Assembly: GCF_003425685.1 (NCBI RefSeq)
Contig: NZ_QJKM01000025.1
Location: 1 to 63,975 of the forward strand
Source: Rhizobium terrae
Lineage (GTDB): Bacteria; Pseudomonadota; Alphaproteobacteria; Rhizobiales; Rhizobiaceae
Reading direction: 5' to 3'
Length of the DNA stretch: 63,975 nt
Shown: positions 1-9,300 of the stretch, one piece after another
How positions within the stretch are numbered: the first letter of the stretch is position 1
How the letters are laid out: each line of letters begins with the position of its first letter
Position numbers and translations under genes: made by a program
Notes under the pieces: generated by a model
Database searches by the model: none
What the model was told of the DNA's origin: nothing
What the model saw: the letters and a program-made list of their open reading frames with translations, nothing else

Positions 1-309
1 GCGGTCGGTTCTGTGCTCGGGCTGACGCCGAGACTGAACGAGTCTGGTGAAAGCAAACGGGTTGGGCGAGTATCCTGTTGCGGTGACGCGATGATGCGAT
101 CCCTGCTGTACGAGGCAGCACAAGTCCTGCTTGTAAACGTCAAGAAATGGTCGTGGCTAAAAGCGTGGGCGATGAACATCGCCAGACGCCGCGGCAGGCA
201 AAAGGCGGTTGTCGCGTTGGCGCGACGGCTTGCGGTGATCATGCATCGCATGTGGAGCGATGGAACCGAATTCTGCTGGACACGGGAGAGCTTGCCTGTT
301 GCTACGTAG
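1..309 (+). CDS. IS110-family transposase, C-terminal part (5' end outside window)
   Basis: Reading frame 1 is open from the first base to TAG at 307-309 and gives about 102 residues. They match the end of IS110/IS116/IS902 transposases: the GLTPR block, an SG-x-S-K-R-V-GR stretch, a GDAMMRSLLYEAA helix, then WLKAW and a late LAVIMHRMW-DGTEF motif. In this family the C-terminal Transposase_20 domain carries the serine nucleophile and works with an N-terminal RuvC-like DEDD domain. The N-terminal domain lies off the window, so it cannot be told whether the gene is intact. The stop codon sits in the loop of a 7-bp hairpin (298-304 with 311-317). Confidence 0.85.
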   Translation, partial: AVGSVLGLTPRLNESGESKRVGRVSCCGDAMMRSLLYEAAQVLLVNVKKWSWLKAWAMNIARRRGRQKAVVALARRLAVIMHRMWSDGTEFCWTRESLPVAT

Positions 310-600
310 CTAGCAACCAAGGTGACAAGAACCAAAGGAGACAAGAAAATTCCGCTGCCGGTGGAAAGATGTCCTTCGCAGGACGATGGATGGGGTGAGT
401 TCGCGCGGTTGTCTTGGTACGGTCGTTTATTGCGATCAGATCGCCGATTAGATTGTTCCGCCTCATTCTTCTGATCCCATAATGGGAGGGCCACGCAGGC
501 CGAGCCCGGAGAGAAGCGCGAGACTGCGAAGACATCAATCACCATAGCTACGGACAGTCAGAAGGTGCTTGACCTCACCACGCCGAATAGAGAAGACAAC
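1..600 (+). mobile_element. Right-hand portion of an IS110-type insertion sequence
   Basis: The transposase C-terminus is followed by about 290 nt with no convincing gene. This ends near a TTGACC (about 570), after which sequence resembling an unrelated chromosomal gene begins (from about 637). IS110 elements have no terminal inverted repeats and make no target duplication, so the exact right end cannot be read here; 600 is approximate. The non-coding tail is consistent with the long 3' flank of some IS110 members, where a -35-like TTGAC near the right end contributes to the junction promoter of the circular form. That role is inferred. Confidence 0.55.
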
Positions 601-636
601 GGGATCGAACCTGCGACGGGTCGGTTTGGCTCAGCC

Positions 637-798
637 AAGGGCACCCAAATTGCCAGACCGCGTGGACCGGTGACGATCAATGCCGGATCCGGCGACATCG
701 TCCAGAACATCTACATGCGCAAGGTCGAGCGGATCGATGGCGAGCTCTACAACAACGAGTTCAAGACCTATGAGGCGGTGAAGGATCCCGCCCGGTAA
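637..798 (+). pseudogene. C-terminal fragment of a branched-chain amino acid/urea-type ABC solute-binding protein
   Basis: About 53 codons before TAA at 796-798 match the end of type I periplasmic binding proteins of the LivK/UrtA class: an SPRGP-like motif (here RPRGPVTI), an IVQNIYMRKVE strand and a closing YEAVKDPA. These proteins are normally near 400 residues, so almost the whole gene is missing. The fragment abuts the IS110 right-hand region, so the IS probably inserted into the gene or recombined with it. The upstream in-frame codons (565-636) do not look like this family. Presumed non-functional. Confidence 0.6.
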
Positions 799-913
799 GG
801 GGTCGTGATCTGCAGGCACCCAGAAAATAAAAGAGGCGGCACATGCCGCCCCTCTTTCGCTCCGGCGAACCGTGCTTCTCAAGAGAATACACAGCGGCGC
901 CCAAATGGCTTTC

Positions 914-3217
914 TCAGAATTCCTGCCAGTCATCCGTTGCCTGTGCGACGGCTGTGTTGCCGCGCGAGACCGGTGCACGGGAGATCGCCGGACGGCTCGG
1001 TGCGGCAACGACCGGGCGAGCCTGTGTTGCCGGTGCGGGGGCACGCATACGGGCGGCGGTGTCGCCCAGCTGGCTCGATGCGCCGGCATGGCCAAACTGG
1101 AACTGCGAAAGAAGATCGCTCAGCTTGGAGCTTTCCTGTGCAAGACCCGCACCGGCAGCATTCATCTCTTCGACCATGGCGGCATTCTGCTGGGTCGACT
1201 GGTCCATATGGTTGACGGCGGTGTTGACCTGCGCAAGGCCGACCGACTGTTCCTGCGCTGCCGTGGCGATTGCATCCATATGCGACGTCACCGTCTGGAC
1301 AAGCTGTTCGATGGCCGCAAGCCCCTCGCCGGTATCGCTGACCAGCTTGACGCCTTCGGACACGGCCACGGCCGAGTTCGAAATCAGGCCCTTGATCTCC
1401 TTGGCGGCATTCGCCGAACGCTGCGCAAGTTCGCGCACTTCCTGGGCGACGACCGCAAACCCCTTGCCAGCTTCACCGGCACGGGCGGCTTCGACGCCGG
1501 CGTTCAGGGCCAGCAGGTTGGTCTGGAAGGCGATTTCATCGATGACGCCGATGATCTGGCCGATCTGCTGCGACGACTTCTCGATCCGCTCCATGGCTGC
1601 GACCGCATTGCGGACCACCTGGCCGGATTGGTCGGCGCGGATGCGGGCATCCCGCACGACATCGCGGGCCTCGGCGGTGCGCTTCGACGTCGAGACGACG
1701 TTGGAGGTGATTTCCTCCAGTGCTGCAGCGGTCTCTTCCAGCGAGGCGGCCTGCTGTTCGGTGCGCTTCGACAGATTGTCGGAAGCGTCCGAGATTTCCT
1801 TCGAACCGCTGTTGACGGTCGAAACTGAGTTGCCCACGCTGAGGAGCGCATCGCGCAGCTGGCGGACCGACGTATTGAAGTCATGGCGCAGACCTTCGAA
1901 CTGCGGGGCCAGGGCATCGTGCAACTCGCACTGCATGTCGCCTGCGGCCAGACGGCGAAGGTTGGCGGCCAGTGCGCCGGTCGCCTGCGTCAGGCGGGCT
2001 TCGGCCTCCGCCTCAGTCACCTGCTGCAGTTCGATCCGCTCGGCTTCCGAACGGCGACGGCTCGCGTCTGCTTCCGCCTCGAGCTGATGGTTGCGGATTG
2101 CGGCCTCGCGGAAAACCTCCACGGAGCGCGCCATATGGCCGATCTCGTCCTTGCGGTCTGCATAGGGGATAGCCTCTTCCGTATTACCCGCCGCAAGGCT
2201 CGACATCCGTTCCCCGATCCGACGGATCGACTTGGACAACAGGCGCGCGATCGCGACCGACAGAACAATCGCCGCGATGACGAACGCACCGAGCACCGTC
2301 AGCGCAGTCACCAGCGAGGAATGGGCGTCCTCAAGCTTTGACACGGCTTTGGCGTGGACGGAGCCTGCGGTATCGACCAGCAACTGCCCGACGAAATCGC
2401 GGCGCTCCGCCATCGTCTTGGTCCAGGTTTCCAGATCAGCGGGCGCCGGCGTATAGGCGGTATTCTTCGACATATCGTCGATCTTCTGCTGAAGCACGCG
2501 CCCGGCAGGAGACTGCATGAAGGTATCCAGCCGCGCCACGACGGAAGGGTTGACGAACTCGCGCACGAGCTGGCCATAGATGCGAATCTGGGTCGTCGCG
2601 GCGCCGAGGCGCGCGAACTCCTCAAGCGACAAGGTCCCGTTCTTGACGTACTGCATGCCGATCCGGTTCAGGACCAGATAACCTTCGTTGAATTGCAGAA
2701 ATGCATTGTAGCCTGTGACGCCCTGTTGGAGGTCCCGATCTTCCATGATGTTACCGGCACGCGCCGTAACCTGGATCGACGCTGCGGAAATCGGCTGCAT
2801 GTAGAGGAGCGGCGTCATGGCATCGATCGTGCCAGCATCCACCTTGGAGCGGAACTCAGCGAGCTTTGCATATCGCTCGTCCAGGCCACGCTTGATGCCC
2901 GACAGGATCTGATCGTCGTACCCGGCCGCAATAACGTCGCCATAGCTCGTCACGACCGCCCTATAGGCAACATCCGTCTTCTGGCGCATCTGCGCGCGCT
3001 GGTCGGGCGAGGATGCACTTTCCACCGGCAGGGCGAGCATGAGCTGTCCGCCTGCTCCGGCCAGACGCTCCAGCGCTGCTGCGCCGCTCAGCTTCTGGTA
3101 ATTTCGGAATTCGTCTCGGATGACGGTCGCACCAAGCACTGCAACAGCCGCCAACGGTACGATCGCAAGGACCGTCAAAAGCGCGCGAAAAGAAAGAGAC
3201 CACAACAATCTGGTCAT
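914..3217 (-). CDS. Methyl-accepting chemotaxis protein
   Basis: A 767-residue transmembrane chemoreceptor. An N-terminal membrane helix (about 8-28) is followed by a roughly 290-residue all-helical sensor region resembling a NIT-type domain, a second membrane helix (about residues 305-330), HAMP, and a long cytoplasmic signalling domain. The hairpin tip that contacts CheA/CheW is clear (IDEIAFQTNLLALNAGVEAA). The protein ends in DDWQEF, a tryptophan-containing pentapeptide like the CheR/CheB tether of other receptors. The ATG at 3217 is chosen over the longer frame because a GGGG ribosome site lies 6 nt upstream and the membrane helix then starts at the N-terminus. It lies just downstream of the tct operon, and its ligand is unknown. 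Confidence 0.93.
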   Translation of the reverse strand: MTRLLWSLSFRALLTVLAIVPLAAVAVLGATVIRDEFRNYQKLSGAAALERLAGAGGQLMLALPVESASSPDQRAQMRQKTDVAYRAVVTSYGDVIAAGYDDQILSGIKRGLDERYAKLAEFRSKVDAGTIDAMTPLLYMQPISAASIQVTARAGNIMEDRDLQQGVTGYNAFLQFNEGYLVLNRIGMQYVKNGTLSLEEFARLGAATTQIRIYGQLVREFVNPSVVARLDTFMQSPAGRVLQQKIDDMSKNTAYTPAPADLETWTKTMAERRDFVGQLLVDTAGSVHAKAVSKLEDAHSSLVTALTVLGAFVIAAIVLSVAIARLLSKSIRRIGERMSSLAAGNTEEAIPYADRKDEIGHMARSVEVFREAAIRNHQLEAEADASRRRSEAERIELQQVTEAEAEARLTQATGALAANLRRLAAGDMQCELHDALAPQFEGLRHDFNTSVRQLRDALLSVGNSVSTVNSGSKEISDASDNLSKRTEQQAASLEETAAALEEITSNVVSTSKRTAEARDVVRDARIRADQSGQVVRNAVAAMERIEKSSQQIGQIIGVIDEIAFQTNLLALNAGVEAARAGEAGKGFAVVAQEVRELAQRSANAAKEIKGLISNSAVAVSEGVKLVSDTGEGLAAIEQLVQTVTSHMDAIATAAQEQSVGLAQVNTAVNHMDQSTQQNAAMVEEMNAAGAGLAQESSKLSDLLSQFQFGHAGASSQLGDTAARMRAPAPATQARPVVAAPSRPAISRAPVSRGNTAVAQATDDWQEF

Positions 3218-3541
3218 GCAAACCCCTGATAGAAACTCCCCGGGCACGCAAACTCGATTGTCGCCCGATCCAGGAGGCAAATATAAAATCAGATGGTTAT
3301 AAATTAATTTAGACTTGATTATTTCGGCACGGAAATGACGTGGAATGAATCTGACGACGCGATGGTGGATGTCAGATAAGAGCCTGCCAGATCATCGGTA
3401 TTCCTTCTAATCTCAGCAGGCGCAGATCCGGGCGGGGTGGGAATATAGTTCTGTGCGACCGGTAGAGAGTTCGCACGATCGCGTTTCGGGTCAGAAAGCA
3501 GCCTGATCATGGCTATGTTCTTGCGAAATTTCGGAGAAAAA
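3218..3541. other. Intergenic region between MCP gene and tctA
   Basis: No convincing gene. Bases about 3281-3320 are strongly A/T-rich and probably hold the MCP promoter. A 76-codon frame on the minus strand (3319-3549, GTG start, overlapping the tctA stop by 8 nt) has no recognisable domain and no clear ribosome site. It is left unannotated, but its composition is not obviously non-coding. Confidence 0.5.
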
Positions 3542-5044
3542 TTATTCACTGAACACCTTGTCTCGTCCTTTGCGAATGTTTGGTACCAGGGCGATCACAA
3601 GTAAGATGACTGACACGGCGAGAAGGCCGGCGCTAATCGGCTCGGTGACAAATGTCGAGAGCGATCCGCGCGACAGAATCAGCGCTCGCCGCAGGTTCTC
3701 CTCCATCAACTTTCCCAGCACGAAGCCGAGCAGCATGGGCGCCGGCTCGAAGCCGAACCTGATCAGCAGGAAGCCGAGGGATCCAAAGAGGCCGATTAGC
3801 AGCACATCGGTGGGCTGCGAGTTGATCGAATAGATGCCGATGCAGCAGAAGACCAGGATGGCTGGGAATAGCAGCCGGTAAGGAACTTTCAGCAGCCGGA
3901 CCCAGAGACCGACTAACGGCAAGTTGATGATCAGCAGCATCAGGTTGCCAATCCACATGGACGCGATCATGCCCCAGAACAGTGACGGATTGCCTGTCAT
4001 TACCTGCGGTCCGGGAATGATGCCGTGGATCGTCATCGCACCGACCATCAGCGCCATCACCGCATTGGCTGGAATGCCGAGCGTGAGCAGCGGAATGAAC
4101 GAGGTCTGGGCGCCGGCATTGTTGGCCGATTCTGGGCCGGCGACACCTTCTATCGCGCCTTTTCCAAACCGGCTGGGGTCCTTGGCGAGCTTCTTTTCAA
4201 CGGCATAGGAGGCGAACGGGGCAAGAATCGCGCCATTGCCCGGCAGGATGCCGAAGGCCGAGCCGAGAAGCGTGCCTCGCACCACGGGTGCCACGGACTG
4301 GCGCAGTTCCTTCCGGTTGGGCAGGAGACGACTGATTGCGCCGCGCACCACGTCGCGGTCCTCAGACTGACCGAGATTGCGCAGGATTTCCGAGACGCCG
4401 AAGACACCCATGGCCAGCACGGCGAAATCGATGCCGTCCCAGAGGAAGGGTTGCCCGAAGGTCATTCGCTGGTCGCCGGTTTCGAGATCGGTGCCGACGG
4501 TGGAGAGCAGCAGTCCGAGCATGATCATCGCCACGGCCTTGAGGAGCGAACCTCCAGCCAGAACCACGGCGAAGACGAGGCCCATTATCATGAGCGCGAA
4601 ATATTCGCTCGGCCCGAACAGCAGGGCAACCCGCGTCAGCGGCGCGCCCATTGCCGCAATCAAGATCGTCGCGACCGTGCCGGCAAAGAACGAGCCGAGC
4701 GCCGCAATGCCGAGCGCCGCACCGGCACGGCCGCGGCGCGCCATGGCGTGGCCGTCGAGCGCGGTGACGACCGAGGTTGCCTCGCCGGGAATGTTGACGA
4801 GAATGGCGGTCGTTGATCCGCCATACTGGGCCCCGTAATAGATGCCGGCGAGCATGATGAGCGCGCCGGTCGGGTCGAGGCTGAATGTAATCGGCAGGAG
4901 CATGGCGATGGTCGCCACCGGGCCGACGCCGGGCAGGACGCCGATCAGCGTGCCGACGAGGCAACCGAGAAAGGCAAGCGCGAGGTTCTGGAGGCCGAGT
5001 GCGACCGAAAGACCCAGCGAGAGATTGGAAATCAGCGTGTCCAT
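3542..5044 (-). CDS. tctA: Tripartite tricarboxylate transporter, large permease TctA
   Basis: A 500-residue polytopic protein with about 11-12 hydrophobic segments, the usual size for TctA. It has the characteristic GVLPGVGPVATIAMLLP region near residue 40, GIYYGAQYGGSTTAIL, and a second PGNGAILAPFASYAVEK block that mirrors the first as an inverted repeat. With TctB and the periplasmic TctC it forms a secondary carboxylate importer driven by cation gradient. Its ATG shares one base with the tctB stop (TGATG at 5046-5042), indicating translational coupling. It is the last gene of the operon. Co-location with aromatic-ring enzymes suggests an aromatic or ring-derived carboxylate rather than citrate; this is inference. 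Confidence 0.95.
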   Translation of the reverse strand: MDTLISNLSLGLSVALGLQNLALAFLGCLVGTLIGVLPGVGPVATIAMLLPITFSLDPTGALIMLAGIYYGAQYGGSTTAILVNIPGEATSVVTALDGHAMARRGRAGAALGIAALGSFFAGTVATILIAAMGAPLTRVALLFGPSEYFALMIMGLVFAVVLAGGSLLKAVAMIMLGLLLSTVGTDLETGDQRMTFGQPFLWDGIDFAVLAMGVFGVSEILRNLGQSEDRDVVRGAISRLLPNRKELRQSVAPVVRGTLLGSAFGILPGNGAILAPFASYAVEKKLAKDPSRFGKGAIEGVAGPESANNAGAQTSFIPLLTLGIPANAVMALMVGAMTIHGIIPGPQVMTGNPSLFWGMIASMWIGNLMLLIINLPLVGLWVRLLKVPYRLLFPAILVFCCIGIYSINSQPTDVLLIGLFGSLGFLLIRFGFEPAPMLLGFVLGKLMEENLRRALILSRGSLSTFVTEPISAGLLAVSVILLVIALVPNIRKGRDKVFSE

Positions 5045-5685
5045 CAGCCCTCACTCCCCTGATCGGATATGGATTTCTGTCTGTCGGTGACAAAGACGAC
5101 GACTGTCGCCGCAAGCATCACAGCCGAGGTGATGCGCAGGACCGCCTTCTGCGACCAGCCATCGGGGAAGGAACCGATCAGGGATGCCGGAAAGATCGGG
5201 ATCGGCAGGTTGAGAAGATCGCCGAACATCAGCATGCAGAACGGCGTCAGTCCGAGCGCGAGCGCCACGAGTTCGCGGAACCGGGCTTCGGGCGTCGCAA
5301 GACCGGCGATGACGATGGCCACCGGCGCCGAAATGATCAGCCCGAGGCCGGGTATGGTGACCGGGCCGATGGCGAACGGCCGGATCGTCACGGCAAAAAA
5401 GACGATGGCGAGAAGGACGAGAACGGGGCCATGAAGCTCCGTCCTCTCGATGATGAGGCCGGGCCGCAGGAAAGCCGAGACGGCGAGAGCGAGACCCATC
5501 AGACCGAGCCCGACGGCGAGCGCCCGCGGCATGAGGGCTGATCCCATCTCCGAAAGCGAACCGGCAGTCAGGTCCCGGAGCTGCCACAGCGCCAGCGCGG
5601 CAACCGCCACAAGCGCCAGTCCGCCAGCGAGGTTTTGAGGAGCACGAATCGTGCTCCTCCCCGTCGCATTCTTAATCTCGTTCAT
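5044..5685 (-). CDS. tctB: Tripartite tricarboxylate transporter, small permease TctB
   Basis: A 213-residue membrane protein with four hydrophobic segments, weakly conserved as is usual for TctB, recognised mainly by position directly before tctA and by its topology: a helix near residues 25-42, another near 50-75, and the paired C-terminal helices. It is the small membrane partner of TctA. The ATG at 5685 is 35 nt downstream of the tctC stop, with a GGAGG-type site just upstream. Slightly longer than the roughly 150-190 residues typical of the family. Confidence 0.88.
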   Translation of the reverse strand: MNEIKNATGRSTIRAPQNLAGGLALVAVAALALWQLRDLTAGSLSEMGSALMPRALAVGLGLMGLALAVSAFLRPGLIIERTELHGPVLVLLAIVFFAVTIRPFAIGPVTIPGLGLIISAPVAIVIAGLATPEARFRELVALALGLTPFCMLMFGDLLNLPIPIFPASLIGSFPDGWSQKAVLRITSAVMLAATVVVFVTDRQKSISDQGSEG

Positions 5686-5720
5686 TGTCCGCCTCCTCCT
5701 GGGTCCGTTTTGGTCCGGCC

Positions 5721-6707
5721 TCAGTTCGGCTCGACGCCGAGTTCCTTGAGGATCTGGCCGGTATAGGCGTATTGCGCAGCCAGGAAGCTCTTGGCGCCGG
5801 CCGGCGTGGTGTTATCGCCCTTCTCCATCTCGAAGCCGAGGGTCGGCGCGCGCTCCAGCACGTCAGGCTCGGCAATGGCTTTGGCAACGGCCTTGCTCAT
5901 CGTCTCGACGATCGCGGCCGGCGTTCCTGCCGGTGCCATGATCATGAACCAGCCCTGCAGCTCGACGCTCTTCAGCGTTTCGGAAATCGCCGGCACATCG
6001 GGAAGCGAAGCGATACGCTGGTTGCCGGCAACCGCGATCGGGCGCAGCGATCCGTCCTTGATGAACGGTTCGACGACGGAAGCCGACTGGATCGTCACCG
6101 GCGTGCGGCCGCTGATGGTGTCCTGCACGGCGTTGGAGATCGTGTTATAGGGAACCAGCACCATTTTCGTGCCCGCATCCTTGTTGATCGCCTGGGCGAT
6201 CAGGCCGGAAATATTGCGTGGTCCGTCGACCGCAAGACTCAGCGAGCCGGGTGCCTGCTTCTCGAGCGCGATCAGTTCGGCAAGGTTGTTTGCCTTGACC
6301 TTCGGATTGACGAGAAGCACATGGTGGCTCTTCGCCACCATGGCGACCGGTACGAAATCCTTGATCGGATCGTAGGACAGCGCCTTGATCGTATAGGGGT
6401 TGGTGACCAGCGCGGCCGAGGTGGCGAACACGAACGTGTAGCCGTCATTGGTGGCACGAGCCACGGACTGCATGCCTACCACGTTGGCAGCGCCTGCCTT
6501 GTTCTCGACGATGAACTGCTGGCCGAGCGCGCGCGACAGCTTGTCCGTGATGATGCGGCATAGCACGTCAGGGCTGTTGCCGGCCGCCTGCGGCACGACC
6601 ACGGTAACCGGCCGTTGCGGCCAGTCAGCCGCCTGGGCAGAACCGCTGGCCAGAGCGAAGCTAGCAGCGACGCCTGCCATGAAAATGCGTCTTGAAAATT
6701 TCGACAT
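5721..6707 (-). CDS. tctC: Tripartite tricarboxylate transporter substrate-binding protein (Bug/TctC family)
   Basis: A 328-residue periplasmic binding protein. It starts with a signal peptide (SRRIFMAGVAASFALASGSAQA; the twin Arg allows Tat export), then the Bug-family opening WPQRPVTVVVPQAAG, the GQQFIVENKAGAANVVG block and the DGYTFVFAT motif. Bug proteins bind carboxylates through their carboxylate end and deliver them to TctAB. It lies between the FAH-family hydrolase gene and tctB on the same strand. Full length and apparently intact. Ligand specificity cannot be read from the sequence. Confidence 0.94.
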   Translation of the reverse strand: MSKFSRRIFMAGVAASFALASGSAQAADWPQRPVTVVVPQAAGNSPDVLCRIITDKLSRALGQQFIVENKAGAANVVGMQSVARATNDGYTFVFATSAALVTNPYTIKALSYDPIKDFVPVAMVAKSHHVLLVNPKVKANNLAELIALEKQAPGSLSLAVDGPRNISGLIAQAINKDAGTKMVLVPYNTISNAVQDTISGRTPVTIQSASVVEPFIKDGSLRPIAVAGNQRIASLPDVPAISETLKSVELQGWFMIMAPAGTPAAIVETMSKAVAKAIAEPDVLERAPTLGFEMEKGDNTTPAGAKSFLAAQYAYTGQILKELGVEPN

Positions 6708-6791
6708 GTCGTCCTCCCGTTGAAGTCAAATAGTCCAGTGGTTCACATGGGACGGTCCACCTCTCCCGGCCGGCCCCCGCGACAAGTTGTA

Positions 6792-7640
6792 TCAGTGCGG
6801 TTCGTTCGTGATCGGGTTGCGCAGGATGCCGAGGCGATCAATCTCGACTTCGACCACGTCGCCCGCCTTCATCCACAGCGGCGGGTTGCGCTTGGCGCCG
6901 ACACCGCCGGGCGTGCCGCTGACGATGACGTCGCCGGCTTCCAGGCGCGTGAAGCTCGAGCAATATTCGATCTGGCGGGCGATATCGAAGATCATCTGGG
7001 CAAAGGTCGCGTCCTGTACTACCTGGCCGTTGAGGCGGGTCTGCAGGCGCAGGTCTGCCAGCGGGCCGAGCTCGTCCGGCGTCATCATCCAAGGACCGAA
7101 TGCGCCGGTATCCGGAAAATTCTTGCCCGGCGTGAACTGGTGCGTGTGGTACTGGAAGTCACGAACGCTGCCGTCGTTGTAGCAGGCGTAACCCGAAACG
7201 TGGCTCATGGCCTCGGCGCGCGATATATAACGGCCCGGCTTGCCGATGATGACGGCGAGCTCGCCCTCGAAATCGAGATGGGTCGAAACCTTCGGTCGGA
7301 TGATCGGTGCGAGATGACCGGTCTGGCTATTGGCGTAACGCGAGAAAATCGTCGGATTTTCGACTTCGCTGCGGCCGGTTTCCTTGCGGTGCGTCTCGTA
7401 GTTCAGGCCGACGCAGAGGATCTTGTCGGGATTGGGCACGACCGGCAGCCATTCGACTTCGGCGGTCGGCGTGGCGGCGGCGGAAGCGGCGGCTTCGGCA
7501 ACGCCTGCGAAATTCGCGGTGATCGCTGCCTTGAGGTCGGCATACCGGCCGGCGAGTGCTGCGCCTGCGTCGCGGAAGGTTTCGCGCTCGATGACGCCCC
7601 AGGTGGTGCGGCCGGCGATCTTGACGGTGGAAAGTCTCAT
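6792..7640 (-). CDS. Fumarylacetoacetate hydrolase-family protein (acylpyruvase / hydroxymuconate-type isomerase-decarboxylase fold)
   Basis: A 282-residue FAH-fold enzyme. The C-terminal catalytic domain shows the expected order: CVGLNYETHRKE, then the metal-ligand E-x-E inside LDFEGELAVIIG, the Y-x-C-x-ND-S-RD block, and SGTPGGVGAKR-PP near the end. Family members cleave C-C bonds of acylpyruvates or isomerise/decarboxylate 2-hydroxymuconate-like products of ring cleavage using Mg2+/Mn2+. In this operon it sits next to a ring hydroxylase and an extradiol-type VOC protein, so processing of the opened ring is the likely role. The exact reaction is not determinable. Confidence 0.9.
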   Translation of the reverse strand: MRLSTVKIAGRTTWGVIERETFRDAGAALAGRYADLKAAITANFAGVAEAAASAAATPTAEVEWLPVVPNPDKILCVGLNYETHRKETGRSEVENPTIFSRYANSQTGHLAPIIRPKVSTHLDFEGELAVIIGKPGRYISRAEAMSHVSGYACYNDGSVRDFQYHTHQFTPGKNFPDTGAFGPWMMTPDELGPLADLRLQTRLNGQVVQDATFAQMIFDIARQIEYCSSFTRLEAGDVIVSGTPGGVGAKRNPPLWMKAGDVVEVEIDRLGILRNPITNEPH

Positions 7641-7691
7641 TGTCTTACTCCTGCAAGGGTATCTTTATCGAAAGCGCATCATCTGAAGCCG

Positions 7692-9269
7692 TCAGGCGAG
7701 GCGGGCGCTGAGGTCGGTTATCTGCTGGCGAAGCGCTTCGACATTCTGTGCTGCGCCGAAAACGTAGTGGTCCGGGCGGACGATCGCGGCGATCGCGCCA
7801 TGGCGATCGAACCAGGCGGAAAGTACGCCGTCCTTTTCGCGAAGTGCGGTCGGGTCGGCTTTGTCGTCGCCCTGAGGGGCAACGGCCCTGATCACGATTC
7901 CGTCGATCGCTTCAGCCAGTGCTTCGCCCTCGCCCGTCCCGATCCGGCGACCATCGAGGACCAGCCGCCATTCCGGTCCGGTGAACGAATCCAGCAGGCG
8001 CGAAGACGCGCCTTCGACGATCGCCGGCTGCGGGAAGAGCAGCCCTCGTGCCGGGGTGCCCTCAGACGCGATCAGTCCCTCCTCGATCGGCGGCACGATT
8101 TCCTGGCGGGTGATGGTAAGCGGCTTGCCCCCACCTTCGGCGAGGATCTTGGCATCGCGCGCGGCGGCGGCGGCCGGATCGCGTTCGCAGATGGTTTGGC
8201 CTATAGCCCTGATCTTGCCCGTCAGCGCGCGGACATGCCGCTTGCGCTCCACAGTATAAGTGTCGAGCAGATCTGCGGACGACTTGCCCTTGAGGATACG
8301 GTCGAGCCTCCAGGCGAGATTGGAAACGTCGCGCAGGCCCTGGCACATGCCCTGCCCAATGAAGGGCGGCTGCTGGTGGGCGGCATCGCCGGCGATCAGC
8401 ACGCGGCCACGGCGCCAGTCGTCGGCCACCAGTGCATGGAAGCGGTAGGCAGCTGCGCGCCAGAGATCGCCCTGTTCGGGGGTCAGCCAGGGCGATAGCA
8501 GCTGCCAGACATTCTCCGGCTTTTCCATCTCGCGCGGATTTTCACCCGGCAGGAGCATGATCTCCCAACGGCGATGGTTTTTCGGCCCCATGATATAGCT
8601 TGTTGGCCGTGCCGGATTGCAGAACTGCGCCGATGTCTGCGGCAGCTTGCTCAGGGCGTCCTCATGAACCTGCACGTCGACCACCAGCCACGGCTCGTCG
8701 AAGACCAGGTCCTCGAATTTCATGCCCGACTGTTCGCGCACTTGGCTCCAGGCGCCGTCGCAGCCGACCAGGTATTTCGCGGCGACCTTGCGGGTCTTGT
8801 CCGAGGCATCCTTCAGCGTCACGACGACCTCGTCCGCCTGCGGATCGAGGCTGGTCATTTCCGTGCCAAGCTCGACCGTCACGCAATCGAAGCTTTTGGC
8901 GTGCTTCCGCATCACCGCCTCGACCGGCGGCTGGGTGAATACCATGCTCGGCGTGTAGCCCAGCGGATAGGGTTCCGGCACCATGTCGATACGGCGGATG
9001 AGCTGTCCCTGCGCGCCGAAGTGCTGGGACGCGGTGAACGGTGCGATATAGGGCAGGACCTCGTCGGCAATACCCATGTTGTCGAAGTGCCGCAGGATCT
9101 CGTGATCGATCGCGATGGCACGCGGCTTGTCGTAAATGCCCGCCAGCTTGTCGACGACCAGCGTGGAATGGCCGCGTGCGCCGAGCATGCCGGCGGCAAC
9201 AGCGCCGGCTGGGCCGAAGCCCACCACCAGCACGTCATAACGGTTCGAAATATCGGTCTCGTTCGTCAC
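7692..9269 (-). CDS. FAD-dependent aromatic hydroxylase, MhpA-like
   Basis: A 525-residue class A flavin monooxygenase. The N-terminal Rossmann motif GFGPAGAVAAGMLG is followed by the MhpA-type segment DKPRAIAIDHEILRHF. The second FAD motif GDAAHQQPPFIGQGMCQGLRD is near residue 290, and a thioredoxin-like C-terminal domain follows. MhpA hydroxylates 3-(3-hydroxyphenyl)propionate ortho to its hydroxyl using NADH and O2; relatives act on resorcinol and other phenolic acids. Here it most likely makes a catecholic substrate for the neighbouring VOC protein. No mhpB- or mhpC-type gene is present, so the pathway differs from the classical mhp route. Confidence 0.9.
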   Translation of the reverse strand: MTNETDISNRYDVLVVGFGPAGAVAAGMLGARGHSTLVVDKLAGIYDKPRAIAIDHEILRHFDNMGIADEVLPYIAPFTASQHFGAQGQLIRRIDMVPEPYPLGYTPSMVFTQPPVEAVMRKHAKSFDCVTVELGTEMTSLDPQADEVVVTLKDASDKTRKVAAKYLVGCDGAWSQVREQSGMKFEDLVFDEPWLVVDVQVHEDALSKLPQTSAQFCNPARPTSYIMGPKNHRRWEIMLLPGENPREMEKPENVWQLLSPWLTPEQGDLWRAAAYRFHALVADDWRRGRVLIAGDAAHQQPPFIGQGMCQGLRDVSNLAWRLDRILKGKSSADLLDTYTVERKRHVRALTGKIRAIGQTICERDPAAAAARDAKILAEGGGKPLTITRQEIVPPIEEGLIASEGTPARGLLFPQPAIVEGASSRLLDSFTGPEWRLVLDGRRIGTGEGEALAEAIDGIVIRAVAPQGDDKADPTALREKDGVLSAWFDRHGAIAAIVRPDHYVFGAAQNVEALRQQITDLSARLA

Positions 9270-9300
9270 GGGAAAGCCTCTGCAAACTGGAACGGCGGTG

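Noticed and set aside
843..2087. Long plus-strand open frames opposite the MCP gene
   Set aside because: They mirror high-GC coding sequence on the other strand and lack any domain.
3319..3549. 76-codon minus-strand frame after tctA
   Set aside because: GTG start without a ribosome site, overlaps the tctA stop, and no recognisable domain; too weak to call a gene.
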